Shown: positions 46,153-60,050, numbered from the stretch's first letter. The stretch is 64,000 bases of DNA from Todiramphus chloris collaris (GCA_025345505.1 JANVCC010000021.1:29384262-29448261); one strand, 5' to 3'. Notes: generated by a model from the letters alone, not told the origin. Made by a program: numbers and translations.

Positions 46153-46177
46153 CTGGGGCTGAGTGCTACAGCCCCAG
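46153..46177. repeat. Perfect 8-bp hairpin
   Basis: CTGGGGCT and AGCCCCAG around the 9-nt loop GAGTGCTAC. No T run follows, so it is not a polymerase III or bacterial-type terminator. Confidence 0.5.
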
Positions 46178-48600
46178 CTAGAACATATAGATTGCTCCAT
46201 ACAGAATATATGACTGATATTTGAGATTTGGGGCCTCTCAGCAATACTCTGTTGATAGCATTACTGCAACAGCCTATGGAACTGGAGCTCTGACTAGGCT
46301 GCCCAAATTTGATGTTGACTTTTTTTTTCAGGCTGGAGTTTCTTGTCCTGGAATTATCAGTTTTGACAGGTTCTAATATGGTAGGGCTTTTGGGCACTGT
46401 GAGACAAGTAGACCTGAAGGACTAACAATGTGCTCATCATATCCAACAGTTCAGTTGTTAAGAAACAACTATGGTGTCACTACAGCAAAAGTGAATGTGC
46501 CCACTGAATCCAGGCTGTGGAGTACTGCCCCACAGAGTAATCAAGATCTGGATTCTTACTGGTGCAGTAGAATATGGTCAGTATAAACGGCAAATTTTAC
46601 CAGAGATGGAAATTATTTTTCCTCAAAAAATTACAGAAGCAACAACAGAAAAGTACATAGATTTGACAGGTAGGTATCTGTGAATCTTCTTGGTTTCTTT
46701 TTCAGGTTAAAAAAGTACCTGGTCATTGTTGTTATTTCTTGGAAATGGTAGAGCTGCCTATACTATTGAGGTCATATTCTCTTTTTAATTTACATTAAAC
46801 AGGTATAGTATGCTTCCAGGGCTTGTATTCTTTTTGTCAAAGCAATGTGGACGGACTTCTTCATAGTTTACACAACATTGGAATAACTACTCACATGTGC
46901 ATCTCCCAGCTGTGATGGACTGTGTTGCAAGAAGCAGAGGTGGTTCATATGACACTTTATTTCAGTGTTTGTCTTTTATCAGAAAGTGTTTGAGATCAAA
47001 GTAAATGATTGCATTTTGACTACCAGCTGAGTGTGATTCCTAAATTGCAGTTTTCTTAAAAAATGTGGGACTAACAGAAAACAATAGCTAGAGCTGTCTA
47101 GTCAAGTCATCTTACTAGCAATACGGTCTTATGCCACCTGAACAATGAAGTCGGAGAAGATTAAAATGGTGATGGACAGGAATTCAACAATATTCATGGA
47201 TCTCTAAGAAGTGAAGATTAGAATAATAGGTTCGATTTGTTGCCAATGGAATAAGTCAGGCTCTGAAAGCTGTTTTTTAAAAGCAGTCACTTTTTTGTTT
47301 TGCTTTATTTTGTCTTTTTTAATGGAAAACTATGCAGAATCATTTGTCAACAGCAACAAAAAATACAAGTTTACATTCCATACTGAAATCTTCTGGAATT
47401 TCGTGCTCCTTTAGCTGTTTTTCTGCCTGTTCTTTTTCTGTGCAGAAGCTTCTTATCAGCTTTGGTGTTTTTCTTACCCAATAAATCACTAACTTAATTA
47501 TAGTTAATATAGTGTTGCCAAATATTCAGATACCATGAGTAAGACTTCCAGAATTCATAAGTTTGGGTTGGGTGTTTTTAATAACTTGTTTGGAGTTCTC
47601 CTGGTTTGACTTCTATATTTCATGCTTTTAGGAAATGCTCTATTTTTTTTCTGCTTAGGTATCAGGACTGGAAAAGTGGTATTTTTATGAAAGTTAATAG
47701 CTTCCTAATTAGTATAAATATAGGAGCAAGGTCTTTAAAAAGAGCATCAAATATAAGGAGGCTAATAATAATATTGCAAGAGCTGGTAATATTGTTATCC
47801 AGAAATGAATTAAGATTCCTTATTTTGCCAGAACAATAGTCATTTGTCTCCAATTTATCAGTAGCCTTTTAACTTTTACAGTTATGTCAGAGGTGTGGAA
47901 ACATTTATTTTTATTTCTTACCTACAATTTACTTGTCTCTCTCTTAATGATGTTGTCTGGGTCTTCAGGCAAAGTATTACACATCAACTTGTCATTAAGT
48001 TACAGTTTTGAAATAGATCTCTTTATCCTGTGCATCCACTGATAATTAAATAAGAATGTCAAAGTCCTACTTTTCCAACTAAGATTTTTTTCTCCTACTT
48101 TATCTTTTCTTTGATTTTAATTTTTGTTCTTTCATTTTATTTTCCTCTTTCTTTTTTTATTCTTTTCATTTGTTTTGTTTTACTGTTATTCATTCACTTT
48201 TAATGTCCTCCCACCTTGAGAGTGGAAAGAATAAGAACAGTGAAATATGTTTAAATTCTAGCTGACTCTTAAGAAAGTTGCTGACACCTTTATTTAAATG
48301 TCCAGGACAAACTGGTATTCTACACTGGTTCATAGAGGCTATATGAAACTGTCACAATTATTAGCAAAGAATGTGGGTTTTTTTTCCCATTTAGGCACCT
48401 ATCAAAATGCAATGAGAACCTTACAGTCAAGGTTTCAAAAATATTCCTTTGCAATTTGTTATGCATGCTACTGACATGTGTACCTCAGCACAACATAAAC
48501 TTTATTAGGTAAGCATCCAGGTATACTTCAACAGACTGAAGATTATCTGTTTCTAAAAGATTAAATACAGTCTCTCTGTGCAGAACTGATGTGCTTTTCT

Positions 48601-48880
48601 TAGCTAGATACGCAAAATGGAGTTTGGTTGTGTCACTAATGAGGGTCTGAATCTTTCCTGGTCTTGCTCAGGGATGGAGGAGAATGAAGAAAGGACAAAG
48701 GAGAAAAAGTGTGGGAGACCAAGCCCTGAAGAAAGACTACTGCCACTGGGAAAGTGGCAGAAGTGGAAGGCTGAGGTGGTGCCTGTGGGAGAACCCAGTC
48801 CAACTATCCCAGATGCCACTAATGGCCACCCTGATTTCCCCCTACCCTGTATCATCCACCCTGATTTTAAAATTTAAAAT
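48601..48880. other. GC-richer island with open frames on both strands
   Basis: About 280 bases of roughly balanced composition in a very AT-rich setting. The plus strand is open from 48617 to 48877 (86 codons, charged N-terminal half with MEENEERTKEKKCGRPSPEE, then proline-rich) and the minus strand from 48604 to 48855. Neither resembles a family I recognise. The abrupt composition change suggests inserted DNA, such as a fragment of a retroelement or processed transcript, but no poly(A) tail or target duplication is seen. Confidence 0.3.
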
Positions 48881-50025
48881 TATATTCAGTGTCATTTTAA
48901 ATGCTTCACCATTTATAAATTACAAAATGTGATTTGGTTTTAGTGTTATTACTATATACTTCCTCTAGAAAAAAATCTTATTCTCTACATTTTGGCAGCT
49001 CACTAGAAGAACACTGGAGAGTAGCAGGTGACATTCATGATCAGAAGATCTGCAGGTATCCTTAGAACATGTAATAGTTTTCAGCCTTTTAAGGAGCCCA
49101 GCTTGTTTTATGCTTCACTGTTATTCTTGTTTCAGAAGAAGTAACATTTATTGACAGAAAACGACATAAAAAAATTGGTAGGACTGCAAAAATATCTTGC
49201 ATGCTGCATGTATATTGGAACAGATTTCCTAAGGATGTTTTTCTTCCTATTGGTATTGTTCTGCATACATCCCACAGAAGCGATGTCAAAATTCAGTAGA
49301 CCACTGAGCTGAATAAGTACCAGTTGGTATCTATTTAAGAAGGAAAATCTGCTTAGGTGATGGATATTAGAAGCCTAGGTTATTACTTCTTGTTTTTATT
49401 TCTGTACATTTTTATAACACATCAAACTAATTTCAGTCATAGCTTTATTCCACACTGAAAAGACCATCACTCCTTATGACCACCAAGACTTACTTCAAAC
49501 ACAAATCTAAGAATCTGCTTTGGCTATCTTCTATGATCTCTGGTAAATCCTAGGAAGTCTCTGCTATACATTTTTACATCATATTAGAAAGCACATTGAA
49601 AACTGTTTCACTACAGACCAATACTAAAAATTAAAACAACCCACAAAAAGTCCCCAACCTATTTGTAGCAGTAAAGTAAGATGGCCTCCAAATTTTAAAA
49701 TATTTTCTCTCTGACGTATTAAAATAGTTCTATACTTCAGTGGTTTCATCTCTTACCTGTACAGTTATGTTAGATCAAGTATATGTTAGATGATGAAGTA
49801 TGTTCCGGGACTCATCTGTTTTACAAGATTATGCTTTCTATTTTCATGTTCAGTTAGAGTAGCAAGCTATTTACAGGAAAAGTAACAGCAGAGAACAGAA
49901 CACAAGTTCAGGGGTTCTTCTTACATCTTCCCAGAAATGGGTTTATTATTTCTTCCCCTCCCCTGCTAGCTTCCACAGGTTCAGACAGCAAATTCTTAAA
50001 GGCAGGTATAGTTTAAAAAGTTGAT
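48881..50025. other. AT-rich unique DNA without a gene
   Basis: No supported gene or recognised repeat. Confidence 0.6.
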
Positions 50026-50180
50026 ATATATACTTAGTTTATATACTTTATATAATATTTTCTATTTATATATACTTTATATAATATTATAATAAGCTTA
50101 TATACTTTACATATTATTATGTGTAATATTACATACATTATAATATTATCAGGTTTATACTTCCATATATTTATTATATA
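50026..50180. repeat. AT-rich minisatellite, about 30-bp unit
   Basis: Nearly pure A/T. A unit TTATATACTTTATATAATAT recurs with a period of about 30 bp: near 50038-50065, 50066-50097 and, more diverged, 50098-50126, then decays into ATATTACATACATTATAATA. It could extrude as cruciform DNA or bind matrix-attachment proteins; both are inferences. Confidence 0.7.
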
Positions 50181-52999
50181 TGGCATATTTGAGAAATTTC
50201 TTTGATATTAGAAAAATAACAGCCTCTCCCCACAACTTGCTCATTGACATTTCTGTTTCTTCTAAGTTTTTGCATTAAATTTCATGGTATCATATAAAGT
50301 TTTTTCATCCAAAGCATTGTGCAGGGATGTAACAATAAATTCCTCTCAACTCCAGTTCAAAAGCAAGACAAACAAATCCATAATAGACAGTTTCCAGTAA
50401 AAATGAAAAAAAGGAAATATCTCTGAGTATGTTAATATGTGCAAAGCAGAGGTTCTGAGGTGAGATTTTCAATGCAACAATTGGACCTTTGATTATGTAG
50501 CCTACCTAGGAAAAAGAATTCTAACTCTTCTAAGTGTTGTCTTCCTTCATGGGTTTTGGGAGTCAATCACCCAAGTGGAAGAAAGCTCTGTGAATAGCTT
50601 GGCAGGTCAACAGAGCTCAGCTCAACTAATTGACCTGGTTAATCCATGGAGGGTATTTAACTTAGACTGTCTGGCCTAGTCTTCTTGTGTCCAAGAAAGT
50701 AAATCTATCTTATATATTTGAACTACCATAGGGGATCTGCTTCCTTGGCAGATCAGCATTAGGAAAGGACAAAACCAAAAGCCTCCTCAAAAAACAAGGA
50801 AGGACTGGAACCAGGAGTCTCAGTGTGACAAGAAGACAACCTGTTCTTCCTAACCATCATTTAAAGATGGTAGTAGATCACCCACTGAGGGCCTAGTATC
50901 TGCTACCAGAGGGAATGAAACCTAATGTCAGCCCTTCTACAAGTGAAAATAATTAATTAAAAAATTTATGACCTGTATTGTAGAAACTGATGCTGGATAA
51001 TCCCAAGATAAATTAAATTAATAAAGTTGCAGCCTAATTAAGCCATATCTTTCCATTTTCTTGCATGGCTGGGGCAATGATGCAAGCTCAGCAGAACAGA
51101 GGAAGGGAAGAATAGAGTTTGAAGGGCTGAGGTTTGAAAAGCAGAATACTGAATATATTAAAAAGAAACTCTAAATAAAGGGACTATAGACAATGTGAAC
51201 AGAAGTTTTTGGTATGTAATTGCACTTAATTTTAAGAACATTACAGCTTATGGAAGTTTCAGAACCATACAGAAAAAAAACCCAAACAACATTTTGGCAA
51301 TGAAGAAAGAAAAAGGAATTAGTCCTGTGAGATACTTTTTTATTGAAAGAAATAGGTGCATTTTCAAAGAAAGTGAATGAGACCACAGAATTTTACGTGC
51401 AGGGCAACAAAGAATGAAACATTTTTTTTTTCTATTGTATTTGACATTTAAAAAACTAAACCTTTACCAAAGGTAAAGTAATAAAGAAATAAATCACATA
51501 ATTTCATAGAATTTGGAAATATGGAATTGACTTTGGGGCTTGTTAGACTGTTTTTCTGGAAGCTTCCAGAGAGAGTTGACTGGAAACTTCTATCATACTG
51601 CAATTTTCTTTCTGCTTGAGTTTTCTACAGACTTTTTCAGTTATCCTGAATTTCATACTATGTAACATATTGTATTTTTTGTGACCCCTACATAGCTAAT
51701 GTGCTTTCACATCTTCAAAAAGTTAACTTTAAAATGTTATAATAATTGCAATAGACAAAATCACTTACCAGAGATGGAAGCTATGTAAGATTATTGAGAG
51801 AAAAAATTGTTAGTAATATCACACTATAATCTCATATTTATTAGATAAACTGTGATATTTGACACAAAATAATAATTTCTATTTTAGCGCTTTGAAATTA
51901 ATGGTGAGGATGGTTTATTCTCTTTAACTCTATGCAATAGAAGAGTGTTTAAATAGGAAAAGGGAAGATGCTTTGAAAAGTAATTCCAGATTACAGGAAA
52001 CTAATGAAGTTTGAAGACCTAGAATTATTTTTTTTAATATATTTTGAATATGAAGCTTTCCCTGAAAACAAGTACCAACAAGATTTGGCAGACTTTGAGT
52101 GACCTTCCTGAAGAATGATAAAGTTTCTAACCTTCTCCTAGACAGTTTAAACCTTTGTTCTTCCAAAACTCTCTGCTAAACACAGGGATGGGGATCTAAC
52201 TGAGCTAAGGATAACTGCCATCATTAAGTACAACAATAAATACATGTAAAAGTAACACTTTTAGTCTTCTAAAAAATGTAATCCATCTTAATGCAGAGTT
52301 TGTCTGTAAGGATCTTGCCAAAGTAGGGCCACAACAGTAGTCATGCTCGTGTTCACAAGCAATGGAAAGATCAGACACGGCATAGCACATCCTTCTCTGA
52401 AAGCAGCAGCTGGTAGGACATTACACTTTCAACTCATAAAACTCACTTTTGATTTGATTTGGTTTGGTTTGCTTGGCTTTTCCTTGTGGCTTTATGGAAA
52501 TATATGCAGCTGCTTACTTCCATTTGCACAGTTGTGTTTACACATTTCAGATACAGTTTATGTTGTGCTATTTTGTGATTTTCAAAGTTATTAAAATGTT
52601 CAGTACAGTCAGTTAAATCTTCTGGCTAATCAAGCAGGATACAGACAGAATAAAAGTGTATGAACAATAGAATAGCTACAACAAATTTCTTGAATGCAGT
52701 GACATATTATCTGTTGGCAATAGAACTACATATTATACCTACATTCTATGTAATTACTCTTTGAAGTGAAAAATTTGCAGATTGAACTTTCTCAAACTTT
52801 CTGACACAAATTGCTTTACTAGATATTGATTTAAAATTAGAAGCAAAACTTGCAAGAAAAATGAACATTTGTTACTTGTCTTGACAATGCACGAATAAAT
52901 TCCTTACTTTTCTGAACTTCAGTTTTATTAAGTAACTTTCTATAAGACAAGTTTCAGCAGATCAGCACAAAATTTTCTTAATTTCATTACAGGCTGTAA
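50181..52999. other. AT-rich unique DNA without a gene
   Basis: No supported gene. A perfect 7-bp hairpin GATCTGC / GCAGATC lies at 50734-50754. No mobile element recognised. Confidence 0.6.
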
Positions 53000-53400
53000 A
53001 TTAAAATTAATGAGGCTGACACCCACAATTAACAATGAAAAATGCAGATTGTTATAATTACTTAAGCAATAACATTGCTTTACATAGAAGACTTAAGGTG
53101 CTCCACAAATTATTTACAAGTGTTACATAAAACACAAAAAATGACAATTTCAATTTATTTTGTCAGTATAAAAAACAAAAATCCTTACTAAAACCTTTCT
53201 CAATTGGGAATCTCTCGCCATGCATAATTAAGCAAATTTGATTGCAATTAAGCCTGGCTTCTACAGTGGAGTTTTAATTAATGCAAATCTGGCATCTACA
53301 TCTATAAGATTAATTTTCGTGAATTAAAAGAAAACAACAAAGCATATTTGAAAGTGCAGTTGTATTGTTGAAAGGATGGAATGCAAAATCTGATTATTTT
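53000..53400. promoter_or_regulatory. Possible conserved non-coding element
   Basis: Repeat-free and without open frames, with many homeodomain-type TAATTA sites. A perfect POU octamer ATGCAAAT at 53281-53288 is joined to TTTTAATTA just before it. CATGCATAATTAAGCAAATT and GATTGCAATTAAGC lie within 80 bp upstream. The clustering suggests a neural or developmental enhancer, but base composition alone raises the number of such motifs. Confidence 0.28.
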
Positions 53401-55726
53401 TCAGTCTTCCATGTGAATAGCCTTTGACTTATACTTTAAGGAGGGATATTTTATTTGGATCTGTTGTTTTGTTTCTCAAGGCATTATTAAGCAGGATCAT
53501 AGCAATTACACTAAGCTACTTCTGAGGAACATCTTAAAATGTAATTATATACATTTAGAAAAAGAAATTAATAATGATATAGGCTAAGGAGTGAGGGCAC
53601 CATTTCACCACACAATGTTTTTTCTAACATCATCATCCTTGTCTCTCATTTAGGGCCTAGAATATCCTACGATTTTAGGAAGATATTGTCTTAAAATCAC
53701 AAATCTGGAATGAATTTTATAGGACAGGTTTATTTATTTATTTACTTATTTAGCAGTGTGCTTTGAATTGATTTTTTAACTATTTTCTCTGTTCCTTTGA
53801 AACTGTCCCGTAAAAGTCACCTATTCAGTCATTCTTTCCAAATAAAAATGTCATGGCTTTTCTTGCTTCTAGATACAGGACTATGTAATTTTATTTTGTC
53901 ATTTGTATAATAAAGCAATCATATCAACATGGACCATTAGCAAGAACAATATATATTGCATTAAAGACTCTTCTTCTCAGTGACATGCAAGAAGGTAAAT
54001 AACTCCTCCTTTATTCAGTCTCTCCATACAGATGCTTGAAGTCAAGTAATTTCAAGGAGGCATTTATCCAGTTTGCAGAAAAGCTCTGACTGTTGTGAAA
54101 ACTGAGATTTTTTGCTTTCTTGAAATATATTCTGTTATTTTATTTTAATGTTAACCATATCTGCTGTATTTTTCCTTGGTCTTGCTTTCTAAAAAAATGT
54201 ACAATGAGTATGCACAGGAGATATCAATTCCTTTTTAGCAAAGGGTGAGAATGCTGAGCCAAGCCTGTGTTGGAGAGACTGTGGTTTCCAAGACACAAGT
54301 GCCTCTGGGAGAAAAATAAACCATCAAAACTCTTGCATGCAGACTGCTGGAAGTGTTTGACTTTAATGTGAGATGTAAAATTAGAAGCAGTGTAGTTTTT
54401 CTTCCTATCGAATCTAGTTTATTTCTAATTTCTTTCCTCTTCTATTCAAAACCCAGACATATCCCTTTCGTTATGTGAAATACCATCTGAACTGAAGATT
54501 TCTCAGAGATGCTCTATCAGGGGAACTGTTCTTTTATTTTTATATCAGGAAAAGTACAAAACCATCTCCTTAAGGGGCTGTAAATGCTGCCACATTTGGT
54601 TCCTACAATATAGTTATTACGACTCCCAAAGGCACCTTCCAAAGCACCATACTGAGGGTCCTCACAGGGCAGTAGAAACAGCAGGAGGTGAGTCCAGCCT
54701 TGCAATCACACGCACAGCCTTTGCAGCAGGGAATGTATTGACACAAAGTGCAGCATTGTCTTTATTTTGGTGTGGTTTACAACATAGCTGAATTTACAAT
54801 AAAAAAAAATTAATTATTAATTATATTTCAGTATATTAAGTCATAGTATTTATTTTGGTTGAAGTTAAAGTCTAGTATTGTGAAGTATTAATAGCAGGAT
54901 TAGAAAGATTTTGAATTAGATTTTCAAAATTATGACCTCAAAAAGTAAGGTAATGGACAGAAGTTGTCTTGCATGTCTCTGGTTATGGATCAGCTTCTGC
55001 CTTTGCAGGTCTGGAAGAGTATCAGTATAAGTGCTTTGTGACTTACATGATAGTATCTTTTTCACTGCAAAAATCAAGTGTCCATCACTGTCTCACATCT
55101 CTAATTTAGACATAGTTGTCACTAGGAACCTGTATTTAAACAGCTGTATTGCGCCAATAAGGATTGTGTTTGTATATTTGTCTTTTTTAATTGTTTTTCC
55201 TGTGTGCATGAAAAATGAAGATATTTGTAATTACATTGTCTGTATGTACCCACTGTTTGATAATTTAGAAAATGCTTCAAAATGGGCTCCTTAACCTGTA
55301 TTGAGATATAGAAATATTTAAGCATGTTTTGTAGATTGTTGATTATTCAGAAAAGAAAGAGAAAGAATAGTTCAAATGATGGTAAAGAAGAAATTCAGGC
55401 CTATGCTATATGATTCTCGATAGGTATACTGCTGTTCTATATTAGCATATACTACTATAGGCTCCATCTGACTGAATCAAAGAACCAAAGCTCTAACCTT
55501 TTGAAAGCATTAAATGCCTATTTGTTTAGGCACTCTCTTAATTCTAGGAAACTGTTAGCAAGGATGTCATATAAAAATCCATAGGCATCGGAATCTCACA
55601 ACCCTTTGAAATATGCATCATTTCTCAGCACACCTCCATCATCTTGTGGTTTTGAATGCTATGACTGTGTGACTGTGACAGGGCAGTTCCCAGCTTGCTT
55701 TTCCTTCCTGTTATAAAAAATATTTT
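53401..55726. other. AT-rich unique DNA without a gene
   Basis: No supported gene or recognised mobile element. A (TTTA)-like run is present near 53730-53750. Confidence 0.6.
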
Positions 55727-55880
55727 ATTTCTTCTTTCCTTCTCTTTTTTTTTTCTTTTACTCTTTTTCTCTTTCTCCTTTTTTTCCCTTTTCTCCCTTT
55801 TTCTCCCTTTCCCTCCTTTTTTTTTTTCTTTTTACTTTTTGCCCACCCCCCTCCCTTTTTTGTTTCTCTCATTTTTCTTA
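55727..55880. repeat. Irregular polypyrimidine tract
   Basis: About 150 bases of T and C with few interruptions, not a regular tandem unit. The frame of phenylalanine, serine and leucine that it opens is not a gene. The end (TTTTTCTTAAG) looks like a 3' splice site, but no exon is evident after it. Confidence 0.85.
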
Positions 55881-58800
55881 AGATGGTGTAAAAGCAGTCA
55901 TTCCTCCTGATTGAGAGACTGTTTCTCAGTCTGAGTGTTGCAAACCTTTATAATTCAATATCACTCATTCTTCAATGGTATGTTCTAACTGCCAGGGCAG
56001 ATACTATTTTATCTACAGGCTACCCCTGCCCCTTAGTTAAAAGGAGTGAGATGGAATAACAGGAGAGATACTGAAGGGGTAAGGTAGAGTAAATTTGTTT
56101 CTATATGTCTAAAACAGTCTTCTGCTGTTGAAAATCAGTGAGCTTTGGGTTGGTTTATTTTGTTTCACACACTTTTTGTTTCCCAATGATTTTCATCACT
56201 TTCAGACATTAAATTTTTCCACATCAGTTGTGTAGGAGACCAATTTTGTAGGCATCCTTTGAACAGAGTTAATGTGTATGCAGAGATATACTCTTGAAAA
56301 AAGGTACATCCCACAAAACACAGCAGCAACTACTTTGGTTAAAATTGTGGTCAGAGAAAGACATTGTGGTTCCCTTTTCCTTCATACAATTACTTAATCA
56401 AGCTTTCCCTGAAAGTTTTATAACATTGTGGGTGAAGAATGAATGAAGACTTCAAAACTCTCAAGATCAGAGAAAGATTATCAAAGTTAATGAGAATAAG
56501 GAAAATTAAGAGATCATTAATAGTAATGATACCAAAACGAGAACTAGGAAACCAGTCCAGGAAAATCTAGAGACTCTTATGCCAGTCATTAATCTGAAGA
56601 TTATGATTAAAATATAAGAAGTGATTCCATCAGCTTGTTGTGCAAACATTCTGAGAACATCCCTCTTCTGGCTTGAGTTTTTCAAAGAAGCCTGGGGCCA
56701 TATCCTATTAATAAATCCTTGTCTTGGTCTACACCTTTTCAACATCAAAAAAATAATAAAGTACATTGAGCTTGCATTTCCTGTTTAATGTTCATTATGC
56801 ACTGAAGAGGTATTGAGAAATAGTTTTTCTCTGCAGTTATGAAAGAATTATAAAGGTCTTTCCTGAATGAGTGAAGTAAGTGCAGATTTTGTGAGTCTAT
56901 GCCAAAATCTATTTAATTAGGTCATCATTCTTAGGAAAATAATGCACCAGCAACTTCAGAGAAAGTGCAAGGCATGACATATTTGAATTAACTCTGTTTA
57001 ATTAAAGCACCTTCTAAGGGTCTCAGATTTCATGGAACAATCCAGTAGTCACTGTGACTGCTACTACATGCATCCTACAGCTTAGATTTCTCGTTGAACT
57101 TGTCTATTTTGGTTTGTGTTGGAAATACCTTGTTTTATGTGCACACTGATCAGAGCAAGAGGAGGAGACTGTCTTGGTGGGACAAAACCAGCAGAATTGC
57201 CCATGAGTAATGAAATGCAGTGGAGAGGATGGAAATAGTATAGGAACAAAGAGGATGGAAGAGAGTTCTAAGAAGGGTAGGGAAGGGAAAAAAAGGAAAA
57301 GGAAAAAGGGTGCAAGTGAAGTCTAACACCTAATTCATGTTTTTCAAGTGGAAATTAGTAACTCCTGTTGCTGTGTTTCTATATGTTTGACAGCTTTCCC
57401 ACCTCAGTCTTGAAGTGAATATTTTATGTGATACAAAGGTCACAACTAAATCACTGCAGTCTAAGAATAGCAGTTGGTTTAGTTTGTGTAGATATAAACA
57501 CAAGGCTTTTGCTAAAACTGCAGGACATGCTCTGACTAAAAACTGCATTTTTGATTTTTTTTTTTTGTAAATTAATAAACTGATTTTAAAAAACCCAAAC
57601 CCAACATTAGCTTTTGCCTTGTTTCTTGATAGAGCTGTGTTCTCACATTCTTGATTGTGAAGGAAGACAACTTTTTCCTCTTTTTTTTTTTTGAAAAAGT
57701 GTTGAAGAGCAGTCATTTAGAAAAAGGATAGTAATAATTATGATCTGATCTCATCCCACTGAAAGCAACTAGAGATTGTTAAAACAGTTCCACTCTTTCG
57801 AGGGCTCTCACTTGAGCTTCTGCTACATGCTTGTCTGTCTTGCTGGTTAGTTGATTGGTTTGTTTACTGCTAAGAGCAAAGACATACTGTAATCAGAAGT
57901 GAGAATATGAAAGAGGGATTTGGAGTATGAGGCCAGGAGAAACATAAGAAAGGTTAGGGAGAAGAAAAGATGTGTAGAATATGGGGACGAGGATCTTCAA
58001 GGAATGGAAGAAAGAAAATTACTGGATAAATGCACAGATTGAAGGGATTCTTTTACCCAAGTATTTTAAGTGTGGTTTGGTTTTTTATCCTTTCCCATTA
58101 ATTGATCTGTTGATTTAAAGTTACTGACATGGAAGCTTTATCAGTCTAAGATGTGATATCTTTTCCCTTACCTCCCCTCTATACTACAATGCTTTTCTTG
58201 AAGAGTAAAATGATAAACATTTCTTACACATTGAAGATGAAAAATGAATAAATACATGATTTAAATTACCAAATTTGATTAAAGTAACTTCTACATTTTT
58301 CCTTACAACCCACAAAATTATTTTAGACACATGCAGTGATTGCTGCACTTTCTTATTTATTGAAGCATTGTATCAATAACATAATTTGTGAGTTTTCAAG
58401 GTATTTTTATATTACTTAGAATGTATATTTTGAGAATTCTATAAAATTCCTTACAATATTTAATTATTCCACAGTCTGTGCAGATCAATCTTATTCCTCT
58501 TTTAATAACAGGAATTCATACCATAGAAAATAAGGGCATTATTTTCTGTGTCAGTATTTAACAGGAACTGGGTTGGGAACAGTGTAGTCTGGTTTTCAAC
58601 TTTGCAGTAGAGATTTCCTTTCAGTGACCAGAATCCTGCAATTAACCCAATGGAAAAATTTAGAACAGAAGGTCCAGTGCAATTTGCTCATGAAGACAGT
58701 GATCTGCCATCTTGAAAAATATGGTACAAGGGTCTGAGTAGATTAGTTAGCTCGTGATCTTGAGTCAGTGCTCATGGCTGAAGAATATAAGAGTTTAAGG

Positions 58801-59729
58801 TCTTGCAGATGAGTTTATGAATTTATGAATAAGGTGAATCTGTACTAACAAACTAATTATAACATCATTAAACTTGTAAAGTGTTTCTGAAGAAAATGTG
58901 TTTCTGCTTGAATTGTTTATAGCAGAAGCAAACATTTTAGTAATTTGAATTGTAAATGGTCTTACATGCTTATAGAAAGTATTTTGTAAGAAACATTAAG
59001 TAACATTTGTAAGTAATTTTTCTGGAAAGCTGTAACTAATATGACTAGTAAAATCACTATCTTTCAGTAATTAAATGTCCATGCTTCTAATACAACGTGT
59101 CACTAGATGTCACTCTGGATTCCATTATTTGATATTCTGATGATTTCTACCTTTTTCTGCTTTTCTGTGTCTACTTTCCCCACAACAAATCTGAACAGAC
59201 AATGTAAAATGTGCATGAATAACAGAGAATTGCTGACTGGATGTCAATTTTCTAGTGTGTGACTTCTATTGATCATTCATTATTGACATGAAGGTCTCTA
59301 GTGTCTCTGCTTTCCTCTTTAAACTCTTTCTCAGCTAAAATTTCCAAGCAACAGAATCAGAAGGCCTTGAAGAATAGGATGATTCAGGTCTCTCAGGATG
59401 TTTTACAGAGTACTTTGACCTCAGGAAGGCATCAGAGGTACATTTTATAAAGACTCAACAACTGTTTGAAATAAAAATTTAAACACTGGAAAAAAAGAAC
59501 CTCCTACTTAAATCAAACAGCTTTCATTGACACTTTTTTTGGTGTAACTATAACTGACTGCTTTTGGCAAACATAAGGACTTTTTGAAACCGTTTTTTAA
59601 ATGCATGCATTTCCCTTCCTTGTAGCCAATATAATATAAATAGCATTTTCATGGTGACGAATGACATGTAGTACAGTATTCTATGATCATGGTTCCAGAA
59701 TTTTATTTCTTTTAGCTTTGTATACATTA
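55881..59729. other. AT-rich unique DNA without a gene
   Basis: No supported gene. A purine-rich stretch (GAAGGGTAGGGAAGGGAAAA and similar) lies at 57225-57310 and T runs at about 57556-57566 and 57680-57691. The 128-codon minus frame at 57330-57716 crosses these simple runs and shows no domain. Confidence 0.6.
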
Positions 59730-60050
59730 ATTAAATATACACAATCAGGCCTGAGTGCAGAGACAGCTAAATAAACAAATGACACTGTAGAAAGGTCTTT
59801 CTGCATACTAATCATATCCTACATCTGCAAGCAAAAGCTCTATAAATCGATTTGCTCTTTCACATCAAAAGACAAACAGTGAGGCAAGTCAGCAGTTCCT
59901 TTGTCAAAGTCACAGAGATTGCTGTTCTTCACAAATGCATTTCTACAGAGCTGAATTCAACCATTTGATGATTAGCATTATTGGCAACTCTTCAAAGAAG
60001 ATTCATCAAGTAATTTGCAATTGGATTGGTTGCCATTTTTGTGATTCTAC
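59730..60050. promoter_or_regulatory. Possible conserved non-coding element
   Basis: Repeat-free sequence of balanced composition. It has forkhead-like TAAATAAACAAATG, TAAATCGATTTG, TTTGTCAAAGTCA (nuclear-receptor-like), ATTAGCATTATT and AATTTGCAATTGGATTGG. Frames are closed in all directions. The call is a guess from motif density only. Confidence 0.22.

Larger units (their letters stand above)
45531..48600. other. AT-rich unique DNA without a gene
   Basis: No supported gene. It contains a 25-base A run at 45637-45661 followed by A/G-rich sequence, and an 8-bp hairpin CTGGGGCT / AGCCCCAG at 46153-46177. A moderately GC-richer part at 45.8-46.5 kb holds no recognised element. Confidence 0.6.

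Noticed and set aside
55860-55890. Polypyrimidine tract plus AG as a real 3' splice site
   Set aside because: No open exon with a donor site follows; the tract is long low-complexity sequence.
57330-57716. 128-codon minus-strand frame
   Set aside because: Crosses simple T/A runs, lysine-rich start from a homopolymer, no recognisable domain.
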